Assembly (NCBI GenBank): GCA_025594325.1
Contig: JANHCV010000015.1
Location: 868,001-932,000, forward strand
DNA from: Blastocladiella emersonii ATCC 22665
Lineage: Eukaryota; Blastocladiomycota; Blastocladiomycetes; Blastocladiales; Blastocladiaceae
Length of the DNA: 64,000 nt
Direction: 5' to 3'
The translations under genes and the position numbers were made by a program. Below the pieces are notes generated by a model. The model ran no database searches and had not been told where the DNA came from. It was given only the letters and a program-made list of their open reading frames with translations. The number at the start of each line of letters is the position of its first letter. Positions within the stretch are counted from its first letter, which is position 1. Below are positions 31,285 through 42,882 of the stretch, piece after piece.

Positions 31285-34197
31285 CACTTTCTCGAACATC
31301 TGCTGTTCCTGGGCACCGAAAAGTATCCCGACGAGCAAGAGTACCGCACGTACCTCGGCCGCCATGCAGGCGACTCGAATGCCTTCACGTCTGGCACCCA
31401 CACCCAGTACGTGTTCAACGTGGACGCGGCGCACCTCGAGGGCGCGCTCGACCGCTTTGCGCAGTTCTTTATCGCGCCGCGCTTCGACGCGAGCTGTGTC
31501 GAGCGCGAGCTTCATGCCATCGTTTCCGAGCACAAGGGAAACCTGCAGTCGCAGGCGCGCCAGTTTGCGCGGCTGCGCAGCTCACTCGCGGACCCGCGTC
31601 ATCCGTACTCCAAGTTTGGCACGGGCAACCTCGAGACGCTGCTGCACGCGCCCGCGAGGCGCGGGGTCGACGTGCGCGCTGCTCTCATCGACTTCTTCCA
31701 CCGCTACTACTCGGCCAACCTGATGCGGCTCGTGGTGATCGGCAAGGAGCCGCTGGACGTTCTGTGCGCGTGGGCCGCGCGCTACTTTTCGCCCATTGCC
31801 AACCTGGATCTTCCGATCCCCGAGGACGCGATTTTGGGCCACCCGTGGGCCGTGTACCCAGAGTCCTCGACGGCGCGCAAGTTAATCCGCGTCAAGTCGC
31901 CGCTCGACGGTGCGGCCCTGTACCTGCGCTGGGCGTTCCCGCAGCTCGTACATACCGAGTGGCGCTCGTCGCCGACTTGGTACCTGTGCATGCTGCTCAA
32001 CTACCGCGGGTCTGGGTCGCTCGCTGACGTCTTGCAGCAGCGCAATCTCATCACCTCGCTTGCTGCTGCACCCACGGAGACGGCGCGCCAGTTCAACTTC
32101 TTCTCCATCGGTTTGGACCTCACCGAAAAGGGCGCCGCGAACGTGGACGAGGTCGTGGGCTCCATCTTCGACTACTTGGCCCGTCTTCGAGAGCTTGCAG
32201 CCTCGCCCGACGGCCTGCCGCGCTACTTTTACGACGAGCAAAAGACCATATGCGATCTCGGGTACCGCTACACGTCGCCCGTGAACGACGTGTCGCGCGC
32301 CATGGCCATGGCTAATCTCATGCACATGCCGATCGATCCCGAGTGGATGCTTGTCGGCGACACGGTTCTGCACGAGTGGCGCCCGGAACTCGTGGCCCAG
32401 GCGCTTGCTGCTCTCACGACGGAGGTCGAGATCACGGTCACGTCGGCTTCATTCCCGGCGGACGTTGAGCTTAACCGCCGCGAGCCGTGGTACGGCACCG
32501 CGTACCGCATCGACGAGCTGCCCGAATCGCTTGCTAGCCGCATCGCGCGCGCTGCGCCGCATCCGGACCTTGACCACCCGCGGCCCAACCCGTTTGCCCC
32601 GTTAAACGCAGAGCCCGTATTTACGCTTGACGCGACCGCTGCTGCCGCGAACACCAAGTTTGATGCAGCCGAGCTTGTCCCACACGTGGTGTGGTCGTCC
32701 AAGCACTCGCGCCAGTGGCTGCAGCGGGACGGTATCTTTGGCGTTCCGCAGTCGGTCCTCATGGTGCGGCTGCGCAGCCCCGTGTGGCACGCGTCTGAGA
32801 AGAACCACGTGCTTTTTGAATTGTTCATCACGATGGCCAACAACGTCCTGACTTCAGTGCTTGCTGACGCTGCTGTCGCGGGGTACTCGGCCCAGTTTGA
32901 GGACGGACCGTTTGGTCTCGAGTTAACCGTTTCGGGATACACGGAGAAGCTGTCGCTCGTCGCCAAGGAGCTTGCTGTGACCTGGGTCGCGATTGCCTCG
33001 GGTTCCACCACCAAGTTTGACCAGTGGTTTGCCCAGGCGCAGCAGCAACTGCTTCACGCCTACTCGGATGCCAATCAATCGAGGGCGCCGCTGGATCTCG
33101 CCGCTCTCACGTTGGGACTCGCGATGCAGGCGCGTCTGGCCGACCTGCCTGGGCGGGTGGACGTGGTCCGGTCGCTCTCCGTCAATGACTTGCGCGCCTT
33201 TGCCACGGACGCGCGCGCCGCCATGTTTATCGAATCTTACGCGCTGACCAACGCGCCCGTCGACATTTATCTTGAGTGGATGGACGACTTTTTCGCTCAC
33301 CTTGGCGCGGATATGGCCGCTGATTCGAGCTCAGACTCGCCGCAGTGGTGGGCACCGCTGTCCGGCGACCAGCTCCAGTCGCTTCCTACGCTTTATCTTC
33401 CGCTCAAGAATACGGTCATGGTTGTATCCAGCTCTGCGGCCGCGACTGTATCACCTGCCGATCGCGATTCCGAGGTGCTCAACGCGGTCGTCTGGCGCGT
33501 GCAGCTTGGCGACGTGACCGACTCGCGGACGCACGCGCTGCTCGGCGTCTTTGACTTGCTGACCCAGGACACCATCTTCCACGCGCTGCGCACGCAGCGG
33601 CAGCTCGGTTACATTGTCACCAGTGGCCGGGAGCGGCACGCGTCGACCGAGCTGTTTGCCGTCAGTGTGCAGGGCGAGCTTGCGCCCGAGCTCCTCGAGG
33701 CGCATATCGAGGACGTGATTGCGCACGATGTTGCCACCGTGGTGCGCGGTCTGACCGCCGAGACGCTTACCGACCTCGTCGAGCCGCTTCTCGCGTACCT
33801 TGGCGGCGAGTACACGAACTTCAACTCGATTGCCGCTTACGCGTGGACACACCCGTTCGAGCTCGAGACGTACGACTTTGGGTGGTGGTACGACGTTGCC
33901 CAGGCCGCGCGCACACTCTGCGTCGCCGATGTCGTCGAGTTTTACGAGACCCTGATTAGTCCGGCCTCGACGTCGCGTCGCAAGCTCTCGGTCCACGTCC
34001 TCGGCGCTGCCCCTGCTGGTTGTTCTCCTGCCCATGGAGATGATTCACTAGACGTTTCCAACGCGGCTGACACCGTCAAGGTGCTGCCCAAGTCGGTGAC
34101 GCTCGCCTTGCCTGTTGAGCGAGTCGAGGAGAAGGACCTTGGCGCGTGGTGCAGCGCGGCGGAGCTCTTGCCTTCCCGCACCATCCAGCTCGAGTAA
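31285..34197 (+). CDS. M16 zinc metallopeptidase (insulysin type), N terminus missing
   Basis: A single open frame of 971 codons starts abruptly with the inverted zinc motif HFLEH, just after an in-frame TGA at 31273. The motif is followed by LLFLGTEKYPDEQEY and SGTHTQYVFNV. The third zinc ligand region is CVERELHAIVSEHKGN, 70-odd residues later. Family features continue to the end (TQRQLGYIVTSG near the substrate exosite). Insulysin/Axl1/Ste23 enzymes degrade small peptides, and yeast members also process a-factor. The roughly 60-100 residues that precede HFLEH in the family are absent, and no ATG lies in frame before about codon 145. As it stands the gene cannot make a normal enzyme unless 5' exons lie elsewhere. 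AATAAA follows at 34228-34233. Confidence 0.75.
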   Translation, partial: HFLEHLLFLGTEKYPDEQEYRTYLGRHAGDSNAFTSGTHTQYVFNVDAAHLEGALDRFAQFFIAPRFDASCVERELHAIVSEHKGNLQSQARQFARLRSSLADPRHPYSKFGTGNLETLLHAPARRGVDVRAALIDFFHRYYSANLMRLVVIGKEPLDVLCAWAARYFSPIANLDLPIPEDAILGHPWAVYPESSTARKLIRVKSPLDGAALYLRWAFPQLVHTEWRSSPTWYLCMLLNYRGSGSLADVLQQRNLITSLAAAPTETARQFNFFSIGLDLTEKGAANVDEVVGSIFDYLARLRELAASPDGLPRYFYDEQKTICDLGYRYTSPVNDVSRAMAMANLMHMPIDPEWMLVGDTVLHEWRPELVAQALAALTTEVEITVTSASFPADVELNRREPWYGTAYRIDELPESLASRIARAAPHPDLDHPRPNPFAPLNAEPVFTLDATAAAANTKFDAAELVPHVVWSSKHSRQWLQRDGIFGVPQSVLMVRLRSPVWHASEKNHVLFELFITMANNVLTSVLADAAVAGYSAQFEDGPFGLELTVSGYTEKLSLVAKELAVTWVAIASGSTTKFDQWFAQAQQQLLHAYSDANQSRAPLDLAALTLGLAMQARLADLPGRVDVVRSLSVNDLRAFATDARAAMFIESYALTNAPVDIYLEWMDDFFAHLGADMAADSSSDSPQWWAPLSGDQLQSLPTLYLPLKNTVMVVSSSAAATVSPADRDSEVLNAVVWRVQLGDVTDSRTHALLGVFDLLTQDTIFHALRTQRQLGYIVTSGRERHASTELFAVSVQGELAPELLEAHIEDVIAHDVATVVRGLTAETLTDLVEPLLAYLGGEYTNFNSIAAYAWTHPFELETYDFGWWYDVAQAARTLCVADVVEFYETLISPASTSRRKLSVHVLGAAPAGCSPAHGDDSLDVSNAADTVKVLPKSVTLALPVERVEEKDLGAWCSAAELLPSRTIQLE

Positions 34198-34715
34198 GCT
34201 TTAGTAATTCTTTCAAGTTGCATGTGAAATAAAATGAGATTGTTTGTCAATTGGCTGTCTCGATCCACCGCCTCCAGAGAAAGTAGCTTAGCGGGTGCGA
34301 GGTAAACCCACCTGGTGACGCGATCAACGATTGCAGAGCTGTCAGATTACGTCCAGGGATAAGCATTCTTATGGATGAAGTGCTGTCGACAAGACGGTCT
34401 CTGGATTGCTGATCCTGGAAGCTTGGGAGTAGATCCCCACGATTAGCTGCAGACATATATTGAGCTAGCTCCCCTCGTAGTTTGCGTCACGTCATGTTTG
34501 TTCCTCGGTTTCCATGAGAGTAAACGTGATTGCATCGTGAGTCTAGCTCCCTTCTTTTCTCAGACGCGGAAGGTGAACGAGACGCGTCGATCAATCATGT
34601 TTCCGCACGTGACGGCCGGGTCCCATCGCGAGTCGCGCCTGCGCTGCGAGTTGCGGCGGATCGTTTCTCTCTCCGTCGGCTTGCACGAAGAGCAACACAC
34701 CCACTAACGAATCTA
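34198..34715. promoter_or_regulatory. Intergenic region with polyadenylation signal and GACGCGTC
   Basis: AATAAA at 34228-34233 serves the M16 gene. A GACGCGTC palindrome lies at 34581-34588, 128 bp before the next ATG. A separate uORF of about 37 codons (34596-34706) ends ten bases short of that ATG. Confidence 0.5.
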
Positions 34716-36040
34716 ATGGAAAACACGCGGCCACTTCTTGCATTGCCCGACTGCTTGATCGAGCGCATCTTGTGTCACGCCGTTTGGTCAGCGGACCCGG
34801 ACGACGTCAATAAGATGCTCGAGTACCTCCGCGTCCTGCCGCGCGCGCGCATGCCGTGGGTCCGCCGTGCCTTCGAGATCCACGTCTTTTCGATCTCCAT
34901 GGACGAGGCCAGCGCGACGGACCGTCTCAATGTGCTCGATGCCTGGCGCCGCTCCGGCCGCCCGCTTGAGTACTCTGCGTCCGCAATCTATCGCGCGGGC
35001 TGGTCCTACGCGACACTCGACTGGTGGCGCCGTTCTGGACTTTGCGTTCCCGCGTGCAGGGTTGATCCAAAGGTATTCGTCCACTTTAATGGGAGTACCG
35101 AGGATGACGCGAGCGGCGACGAGCTTGACCGCGAATATGTGCGTCATCTCCCCGCACATGAGCACGAGGGGTCGGTCACTTTACTGACAGGGCACGTTCG
35201 CCCGTTCTGTACACCGTACAGTGGATCGAGCACTCGAGTATCCCACCCGGAGACGACTTCTTTGGCATCAACATGACGGACGTGCGCACGGGCTCTCTGA
35301 CCGAGATCGAGTGCACTGGGACCCGCATTTCCGAGGTTGGCGCCGCCCTTCTCGCTGATGCCATGTCGGAGCTCACGGCTGAGGTCACCTCCGTCGAGCT
35401 CATTTGCTGCGACATCACCTACCCAGTCCTACTTGCACTGCGGCTCCCCGGCTCTGTCACTGAACTCAAGCTCGACCACAATTTTGTGAGCGAGGGCGCG
35501 TCGGACCTTTTCGATCCTGACTCCAGCAATTCGCCGTTCCCCGACGGCCTCCGGTTTCTCAGCATGTCAAAAGTTGCGCTTGGATCTCTAGACGACGTTG
35601 AGGCCCTGTTCCATTCTCTGCCGCCAACACTCCAGCGCCTCGATCTCTCAGGGACCACACTTGGCCTGGAGTACTCGCAGGCGATTGCTCGAAACCTGCC
35701 CGAGGAGTTGGCCGAGCTCTCACTCGTGGAATGCGAGATCGACGCGACCTCGCTGGGAGAAATCGTGTCACTCTTGCCCAAGGCCCTGACCCACTTGGAC
35801 TGCTCCAAGAACCGGCTGGGAGACCGAGGCCTTGTCGCTTTGTCGCGTGGCTTCCTTCCAAGCCTCCAATTTTTGTTTGCCGACGAAATTGGTGCAACCT
35901 TCACTGGCATCAGTACCTTCCTTGGCCGCATTCCGCCGAACCTCAAGCGACTTAGTCTGAAATCGGCACCGCTGAGCCAAGCCGAGATGGAAAGTCTTGT
36001 CAAGCCGGTCTCACCTACGCTTGAACAATTTCTCTGCTGA
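34716..36040 (+). CDS. F-box/LRR protein with helical repeats
   Basis: Exons 34716-35138 and 35222-36040 (83-nt intron, GTGCGT..GTACAG) give 413 residues. The N terminus is F-box-like (LALPDCLIERILCHAVW). It is followed by ankyrin-like helical units with the family signature (LNVLDAWRRSGRPLEYS; YATLDWWRRSGL). From about residue 190 there are leucine-rich repeats: LPPTLQRLDLSGTTLG, LPKALTHLDCSKNRLG, IPPNLKRLSLKS. This is the only intact member among the related copies in the window, so I used it as the reference for the lesions in the others. It is presumably an SCF ubiquitin-ligase substrate adaptor; the target is unknown. Confidence 0.7.
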
Positions 36041-37138
36041 TTGCACGCAAGAAACTCGGTCGTAATGCGCACAGCTTCACGTCCGGACTCTCAACCAAAG
36101 CAGTCCTTTCCCGACTAGATTTGACCTTTGTAACGCACTGCTGAGTTTGATTCAAAACCCTGTGCCGATCATTCCGCTACACCGATTCTTGCCCGGATAC
36201 GAGGGTAAGGGACGGACGGGCGGCCTTACGCGCTGCGCCACACCACGTGCGTGGCTCGAGTCGTGCGCCACGCGTCGTACTCGCGTCGTACTCGCGGCGG
36301 TGTTAGCGGACAGACGGTATTTAGCACAGAGACCAGCAACACGCGGGAAGCAACTTGACAGGAATACTTAGCAGCACTGTACGTTTGGGCTTTCAACTTA
36401 GAGCTAAAGCCGGCGCCACGTAGGGCGCTCAAGCACCATAAGTGTTGCAATGCCTGGCCTGAACGTTCTCGCGTTGCTTCAGTTGGATCTAGGATTTAAG
36501 AAACAAAGAAACTATGATTGCTTGGCGCAAGAACATAAATTTGTGGTTCTTTCGAAAACAGAAAAAGGTAGTCCCGGTCGACCCCCCTGGGTAAGGATTC
36601 GAACGCGGAAACTAACCTCTAGAACTCATCCGACGCCGATCCACCACGCGCTCGGCAACAACAATCAAACAACTGCGGCCTTATTCTGTAGTGCGCAAAC
36701 GTCCGAAGTGAATCGTGCACCAATGGACGCGCGGACGTGTTATCGACCGTCGCTCGAGCGGTGTGCCGTCGCAGTCCAAGGCGAGAGCGCCTGTCCGAAG
36801 CGAGCCGAAGTCACTTTACTGCCACTAAACCATACCACGAAGTTAACAACCGCGCACGTTGGAGGTTTGAAATTGCGGTACGTGGCTTAACCCGCTCGTG
36901 GACGCTGGGCGATGTTGTGATACAACGGCATCGGTCTTGGCAACTGATCGGAGTGTGTCCCAAAGTGGGGCGGGCGCACCGAGCTGCAAGCCCCGCCCGT
37001 CGTGAGCACAGCTTTGAGAAATCACGGCGTACAGTTGAAACGATCAGCTGGGGCGGACGCGGCGGGAGAAGGAGGAGCTCACTACAGTGGCTGACTGGAA
37101 CAAGATTCGCTAAAGTGTAGTTTAGATTGCAATACATC
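36041..37138. other. Intergenic region with tRNA-derived repeat
   Basis: About 1.1 kb between convergent genes. It contains the second tRNA-derived element and a variant of the GCGTTGCGCCAC motif at 36230-36242. No gene is supported. Confidence 0.45.
36562..36660 (-). repeat. tRNA-derived SINE-like element, copy 2
   Basis: Read on the minus strand it parallels copy 1 at 28700: GCCGAGCGCGTGGTGGATCGGC, then GGTTAGTTTCC, the B-box-like GCGTTCGAATCC, then GGGGGGTCGACCGGGACTACC and a T5 run. By eye the copies agree in well over half of their positions. The A-box/B-box order and the T run are those of a Pol III unit. Confidence 0.55.
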
Positions 37139-39197
37139 TTACCACCGACACACACCCTCCTCAGCTTCACCCACGGCCTTGTTGACCTCGTTCGGGAACA
37201 CGCACTCGTTGTCCAGGCGCGGCACAGCAGCCGCGCCATCGGACACCGACCCCGTGGTCTTGAGGCCCTCGTCCTCGTCAACGACGCGCGCCTTCTTGTG
37301 CTTGCGCAGCTCGTCCTTGTCCGAGTCTGGGTTCGTCGACGCGACCGCCGACGCGACCGTGTCCTTGTCCTCGGTCGAGTCGGCCTGGTTCGAGTCGGCC
37401 TGGTTCGAGTCGGCCTCGACCTTGGCAGCCACCGCGGGCATCACCGCTCCCGCCGCCGCGAGCCTGCGCACCGTGTCGTAGGTCTCGCTCACAATCTTGG
37501 CTACGCTGCGGCGCAGCTCCTGCAGGACCTTCTCGAGGTTGTCGCCCTTGTTGATCTCGGGCTGGTCGAGCTGGTCGAGCCACGCATCGGCGATCGTGAA
37601 CGCAATCGACGCCTCGTACAGCACGAGCCCCGGGTGGTTGTCGACCAGGTAGCCGAGGATGGTCTCGCGCGTCGGCTCGACGCCCGGGATGCGCGTCACG
37701 TTGTCCAGAAGGAACTTGGAGAACTTCTCGGGGAGTTGTGGCGGGGTGTTGGGCATGGGGAGCGGCGGGATCGGCTTGCTGAGGCACACGTGCGTGATGG
37801 CCCGCGTGTGCTGGTTGAGCTTGACGACGCCGGCGGCCACGAGGTGCTTGACGGCGGCGACCATGACCTTGGGACGCGCGAAGCAGCTTCTTGTCGTTGA
37901 TGAACTGGGTGGTCTTGCTGACGGGCTTGTTGCCCTGGTGCGCGATGAAGTTGGCGAGGATCTGGCGGATAAACTCGAGCATGTTGCCGTGGTGCGCGCG
38001 GCGGTGCGTCGGTCGGTGCAGCGGGTTGAGGGGGAGGGGGGGCATCATCTTGAGGATCCAGTAGGCGGGCTCGTAGATTGGGCGTAGCCGGCAGCCGATC
38101 TCGCGCGACACGTGCGCGTCGAACGCCGAGTACAGAAGCTGCTCCAGGAACCACCTGCGCGGGTCCAGGTCCCAGTCGGACAGGGTGAGGATCCCGGACT
38201 TCCACCCGGCGCCGAGCTTCGCGTACGTGGGCCCGTCCCCGATGCCGACCATGGCGTTGACCGAGTACGTGAACTCGGGCAGCGTAGCCGGGTCGCGGTG
38301 GAAGTGTCTGCAGTCGACGTAGTCACAAAGGTGGAGGTTGAGGCGGCCGATGCCCTCGTAGTGGAGCGACTTGTTGCCGCCGGATTCGACGAGATCAGCG
38401 TCGCACCACGGGCGCAGGTCGGCTGGCACGTCAGCGCCCGCCTGGTGTAGCACCGAGTGCTCGTCCATGAGGGTCGTGAGCAAGTAGGTGAGGTTCTCGA
38501 GTCCGTTCTCGAGCTTCCACCGCTGGGTCACGATGCGGTTGACGTCGAGGATGCGGGCTGGGTTGAGCACGATGCCGGTCGGTGCCAGCGCCTTGATGTC
38601 GCGCTCGAGCCCGACACCCACGAAGTAGACGTCGCCGCGGGCGAAGAACGCCTTGAGCTCGGGCGGAACCCTCTCGCCCTCGACCATGACAAGCCAGTAC
38701 ATGGGGAGCACAACGACAAACTTCTTGGACGCGAGCTGGAGCACGGACGGAAACCCGCCCTCCTCGCGGCGCCGGTTGTCCTGCTCAGCGTCGAGGCCAA
38801 TGTAGCGGTTGCGGCGCGACGTGGGTGCGACGCACTCGAGGAGAACCGGGGCGGGCTCGCGGTCGGGTACGGGTACGTGTGGGGTCGAGGATGAGGAAGA
38901 CGCGGCCGACGATGATGAGGCTGACGCGGCAGCCGAGGTCTCGGACAGGGTGTCGGGTGCCGAGCACGAGCCGCCGCCGCTAGTGCTTGTGGTGGTCGGC
39001 GTCGCCGACCGCTTGCGCTTGCGCTGCGCGTCCTCGTCGTCATCGTCCGGCTTGACCATGGGCTCGAGCGCGTCCTCGAGCGAGTCCTCGTAAAGCTGTT
39101 CCAGCGCCTCGCCCAGGCCGACCAGCGACGTCAGGACCATGACGTTGACGTTCATGCGCTCGCCGTCTCGGTTGACCGTAAAGGATGCGCGGAGCAT
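37139..39197 (-). CDS. DEDDy 3'-5' exonuclease-domain protein with one-base frameshift
   Basis: Minus-strand frame from ATG 39197. After an acidic Ser-rich N-terminal region comes an RNase D/WRN-type exonuclease domain. Motif I is YIGLDAEQDN (D-x-E), motif II is GVGLERDIKAL, and motif III is YSAFDAHVS (Y-x3-D, the DEDDy form). It should trim nucleic acid from the 3' end with two metal ions. Downstream, the frame changes at a G run near 37870-37873 (plus strand). Removing one base joins DKKLLRAS directly to KVMVAAVKHLVAAGVVKLN and continues to TAG 37139; keeping it leads to Arg/Gly-rich junk. The C-terminal region is helical and Lys/Asp-rich. Either the assembly has an extra base or the allele is broken. 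Confidence 0.7.
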
Positions 39198-40913
39198 GGT
39201 GAAGAAGAAAGCAGGTCCAGATCGGCGTGTACTAGACGATCCGGCGGCGTCCGTGAGATGGCGGGTGTCTCGGCGTCTGCGCAGGGAATGCGGCCGTACA
39301 TGTTGCAGTTGCAAGAAGGACGTTGTAGTGGTACACGGGGTTGTTCTTGGACGGCTTGCTTCGTTCTCTAGGTGCTATCATGCGTCATGCGACGGACGCT
39401 AAGTGAAAGGAGGGCTGCGAGGAGAGCTGCGAGGAGCCCCTTCGACGGGCGAGCGGGACCGACGCACCCGAACGCGTCGCGGTGCGGTCACGTTGGTCCG
39501 ACGCGCCGCGCTGCGGTCACGTTGCTGCGACGCGCCTCCATTTTTTTTCCGCCACCCGGTCTCCGAGTCGCGCCGCGGCGCGGATTCCTCACCCGAAATG
39601 GCCATGACCATGCAAGTCTCGCCAACCCAACCCCATGCAATGTATTCGCCGTCCCCCGATGGCCCCTGCGACCGGCCTGTCGGCCCGTCGTCGTTTTCCT
39701 CGTCGTGCCGCTTTCCGTGACCGGAATCCCGGCACTTGAGACTTTGGCTTAGCAGCGGCGGCGGCAGCGGCGCGCCCGATCCCCACCCGGCTCTACGCTG
39801 TCATGCAATCCGTGCATCCTTTGCCCCTCGTGAACACCATGCGCGGCCACACTCGACCATGGCTTCGCTCGCTCGGGTCGACGCCGAACTGCTTCTCGCG
39901 CATCCCCATGGGCGCTTCACCTTTCCGCGGTAGCAGCTCAATCTCATGTATCCGCCTCAATGTAATCCAGTTCCACGGCAGCAAGGCCGCGGTCGCTCGG
40001 CGCCCGGCCTCACTCTTCGCTCTGGCTTCAACGTGCCCGTCACGATCACGATCACGATCACGCTCACGCCCGTGAAATCCGAACCCTCGCGCCCTGATTT
40101 TGCTGCCGTCTCGCACATCTCCCGCGTCCAGAGTCCATTAAGCCTTCCGTCTTAGTCTCGGACTGGTACCTTTGCCTCATCTCATGCCGGCTGTACCAAG
40201 AACCGGCGCAACCTTCGACTGGTCGCGGCATCGACCTGACTGTTCCCGCTTCGGATGCCACAAGATCGCTCATACAGCTCCCAGTTCCGCCTCGAGATTC
40301 TGCTGGTGCGGGTGTTCCGTATCCGTATTTCCACATCTCCGTTTACTAACACCCCGCAACCACTAGTCCTCGAATCCTTTGCTGCGCTGTTTCCTGTGCC
40401 TGGTGGTTTGGTCGCGTCTCCGATTGTTATCTCCGATTGCGCTCTGTAGTTCATGGCAGCAGCAGCGTCACCGCCGCCGCCGGTCCGACTGGTCTTTGGT
40501 CCCCTGCCCTTGTTACTACGTTAGCTTCGCTTCGGCATTCCAAGGTTTACACAAGGCTCCGTGTAGAAAACAAGTTTTCCTCAAAGCATCCTGTACCGTA
40601 TTGACCAGGACCGGTCTGATCACGCCTGGAACGCGATTGACGCGCGAGCTCAGTTGGTTTCCAGGCCAGGCGGAATTCACCGCCGCCACCCTGTCATCCT
40701 CACGAACAAACCTCCAATAACTTATCAACGACTTTTTTGAGGGCGCGGGGTGGGCGCTGGAACGCACGGTTTCAGGCTGACCAGCCGCTCGAGGGGCGAC
40801 GACGCGCCGCGCCACGTCGTGACGCGAGCCGCCCCGAGAGCCGCCGTGGCGCTCCGACCTTCCCTCCCTCGCCACGAACCATCACCCAAACGCGACGGAC
40901 ACGACTAGATGCA
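39198..40913. promoter_or_regulatory. Long divergent intergenic region
   Basis: About 1.7 kb between divergent genes, with no coding region I can support. It has a duplicated segment at about 39470-39535 (TGCGGTCACGTTG twice, each followed by a GACGCG element) and a short CGATCA microsatellite near 40042-40070. Confidence 0.4.
39465..39537 (+). repeat. Direct repeat of about 34 bp, two copies
   Basis: TGCGGTCACGTTGGTCCGAC is followed about 34 bp later by TGCGGTCACGTTGCTGCGAC. Both lead into GCGCC. It is upstream of the exonuclease gene on the minus strand and of ENGase on the plus strand. Confidence 0.65.
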
Positions 40914-40917
40914 ATGA
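40909..40917 (+). promoter_or_regulatory. Minimal stop-start uORF of the ENGase gene
   Basis: ATG CAA TGA, with the TGA overlapping the ENGase ATG at 40914. It is the shortest of the seven stop-start uORFs in the window. Confidence 0.45.
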
Positions 40918-42844
40918 TTAGTGGGATGCAGAACCTCTACTTTGACACGCTTTGCGACCTGGTCGGGTGGACTTACGATGCCGACCTGCACGCGCCGCTC
41001 GTTCCCAAGGTCCCGCTCCCTCGTGCCGCGGCCCGTCGGCTTGCGCAGCACCGCCGAAAGCTTCTCGTTTGTCACGACATGATGGGCGGGTACACGGCCG
41101 AGGACCGTAGCGTTGACGGCGGGAGCGCTGAGACGGGGTTCACGTTGCACGCCACGGCCGCCGTCGACATCTTTGTCTAGTACGGGAGCTCTTCTCGCAA
41201 AATATTTGCACGAAAAACGGTATCTGACGCGCATGTGGTCTCGTGTAGCTTCTCACACCACCGTATTACTGTCCCGCCTGTGCAGTGGACCAATCTCGCA
41301 CACCGCAACGGAGCCTTGTCGCTCGGCACGATCATCTTTGAGTGGAAGGAGGCCGTCCCGGACCTGATGCGCTTCATGTACGGCGAACCGGGTGTCGCGC
41401 TGCTCTCTGAACCAGCAGACAAGCCGCGGTCGCTCCCGCCCCTTGACTTCACAGTATGCGACCGTATCGTCGCCCTGACCGAGGCGCTGCAACTCGACGG
41501 CTGGCTGCTCAACATCGAGGTCCCGCTGCCAGGCGGGCCAGCGCAGGCGCGCGACCTGGCGGTGCTCGTCGGGTACCTCACCACGGCGCTGCACCGCTCC
41601 CGCACCACGTCGCCTCACCGCCCCGTACTCATCTGGTACGATGCCGTCACGGCCGACAATGGCCATCTCGCGTGGCAGGACGGCGTGACACCGCGCAACG
41701 CCCGCTTCCTCGACGTCGCTTCCGCCGTGTTCACCAACTACACGTGGACGCCGGATCATCTTCAAACGACCACGGCGGGGGCTGCGGCAGTACCGTCGGT
41801 GCAGGCGCGCCGCCACGAGGTCTTCACCGGCATCGACGTCTTTGGCCGCAACATGCACGGCGGCGGCGGTGCGGATGGGACACACGTCGCGCAGCGATGC
41901 ATCACGGCGGCCGGTACGTCCACGGCCCTCTTCGCGCCCGGCTGGGTCTATGAAAATGCGCCGCAGCGCGACGCGTGGATGGACGTCGAGGCTGCGCTTT
42001 GGGCGCCGTTTCTCGAGGCGTTTGACAATCCGGACAACGGTCATTGGGTCGCGGATGACGAGGGCCAGTTCAACACTTACTTTTCGACCGCTTTCGGAAG
42101 CCTCTTTGCCCTCGATGGCGAGGTACTCGTGCTTGTTAACTACCTGCTACCCTCAACTCACCGTGGCCCGACCTGTAGATCCGATCCACGCGGCCGTGGG
42201 TCAACCACAGCCTGCAGACTCCGCTCCCGCTTTCGCTGTTCACGGACCGCAACCACGTCCGCCTCGACACGTCTGCCGCCTACTTTGGTGGCAGTTGCCT
42301 CACCCTCGCTTCGGATTTCGCGCTGCGGCTTCCTTTCGTACCCGCGCAGCTCCACGACGACACGATCGGCTGGATCGTCTACCGTCCAATCAACGAGTCT
42401 TCGTCAGTCGACGTAACCATGACCGTGTCCATCTTCGACCGCGAGCTCGGCGGCACGCGCAAGCTTCACACATCAACAGTCGACTCGAGCCCGGTTCAGC
42501 TCAAACACGGATGGCAACTCGCGCGGCTTCCGCTTCGTGAGGCCGGCGCGCAGTGTTCGCTGCTCGAGATCACTATCTGCGCTACGGGCGACGTTCGCCT
42601 CGGCCAGCTCGCGCTCCACCGCCCATCTCTCGCCGCGGCCCCGATCGAGTTCATAGACCTGCCGTCGCGCCAAGACTTTGCCCTCCTGTCCGCGCAGTTC
42701 CCGCCGGGCACGCCCGCACTCGTCGTGTCGCGCAAGACGGGCGAGCTCGAGCGCGTTGTCGTTCAGGACGTCGGCGACGCGGTTGAAGGCGACAGTGAAC
42801 TGAGTATCGAGTGGCACCCGTTTTGGAAATCGCTGTCGTATTGA
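40914..42844 (+). CDS. Endo-beta-N-acetylglucosaminidase, GH85
   Basis: Exons 40914-41179, 41249-42122 and 42179-42844 give 601 residues. The enzyme cuts the chitobiose core of N-glycans and in most eukaryotes acts in the cytosol on free oligosaccharides released during ER-associated degradation. GH85 signatures: LLVCHDMMGGY, VDIFVYFSHHRITVPP (joined across the first intron), HRNGALSLGTIIFEW, and the catalytic Asn/Glu pair in DGWLLNIE (about residues 177 and 179). IWYDAVTADNGHLAWQ and the jelly-roll-like C-terminal region follow. No signal peptide is visible, consistent with a cytosolic enzyme. A Met five codons in (40926) is an alternative start. Confidence 0.92.
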
Positions 42845-42882
42845 GCTTCTCTTCATTCATATACCACTTTATTGCAACACGA

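Noticed and set aside
37278-37860. Continuation of the exonuclease frame as a QGRR-rich C terminus
   Set aside because: The alternative frame after removing one base is clearly protein-like, whereas this one is a shadow.
40035-40075. CGATCA microsatellite as a regulatory array
   Set aside because: Only four or so units and no neighbouring signal; noted within the intergenic entry but not worth a separate claim.
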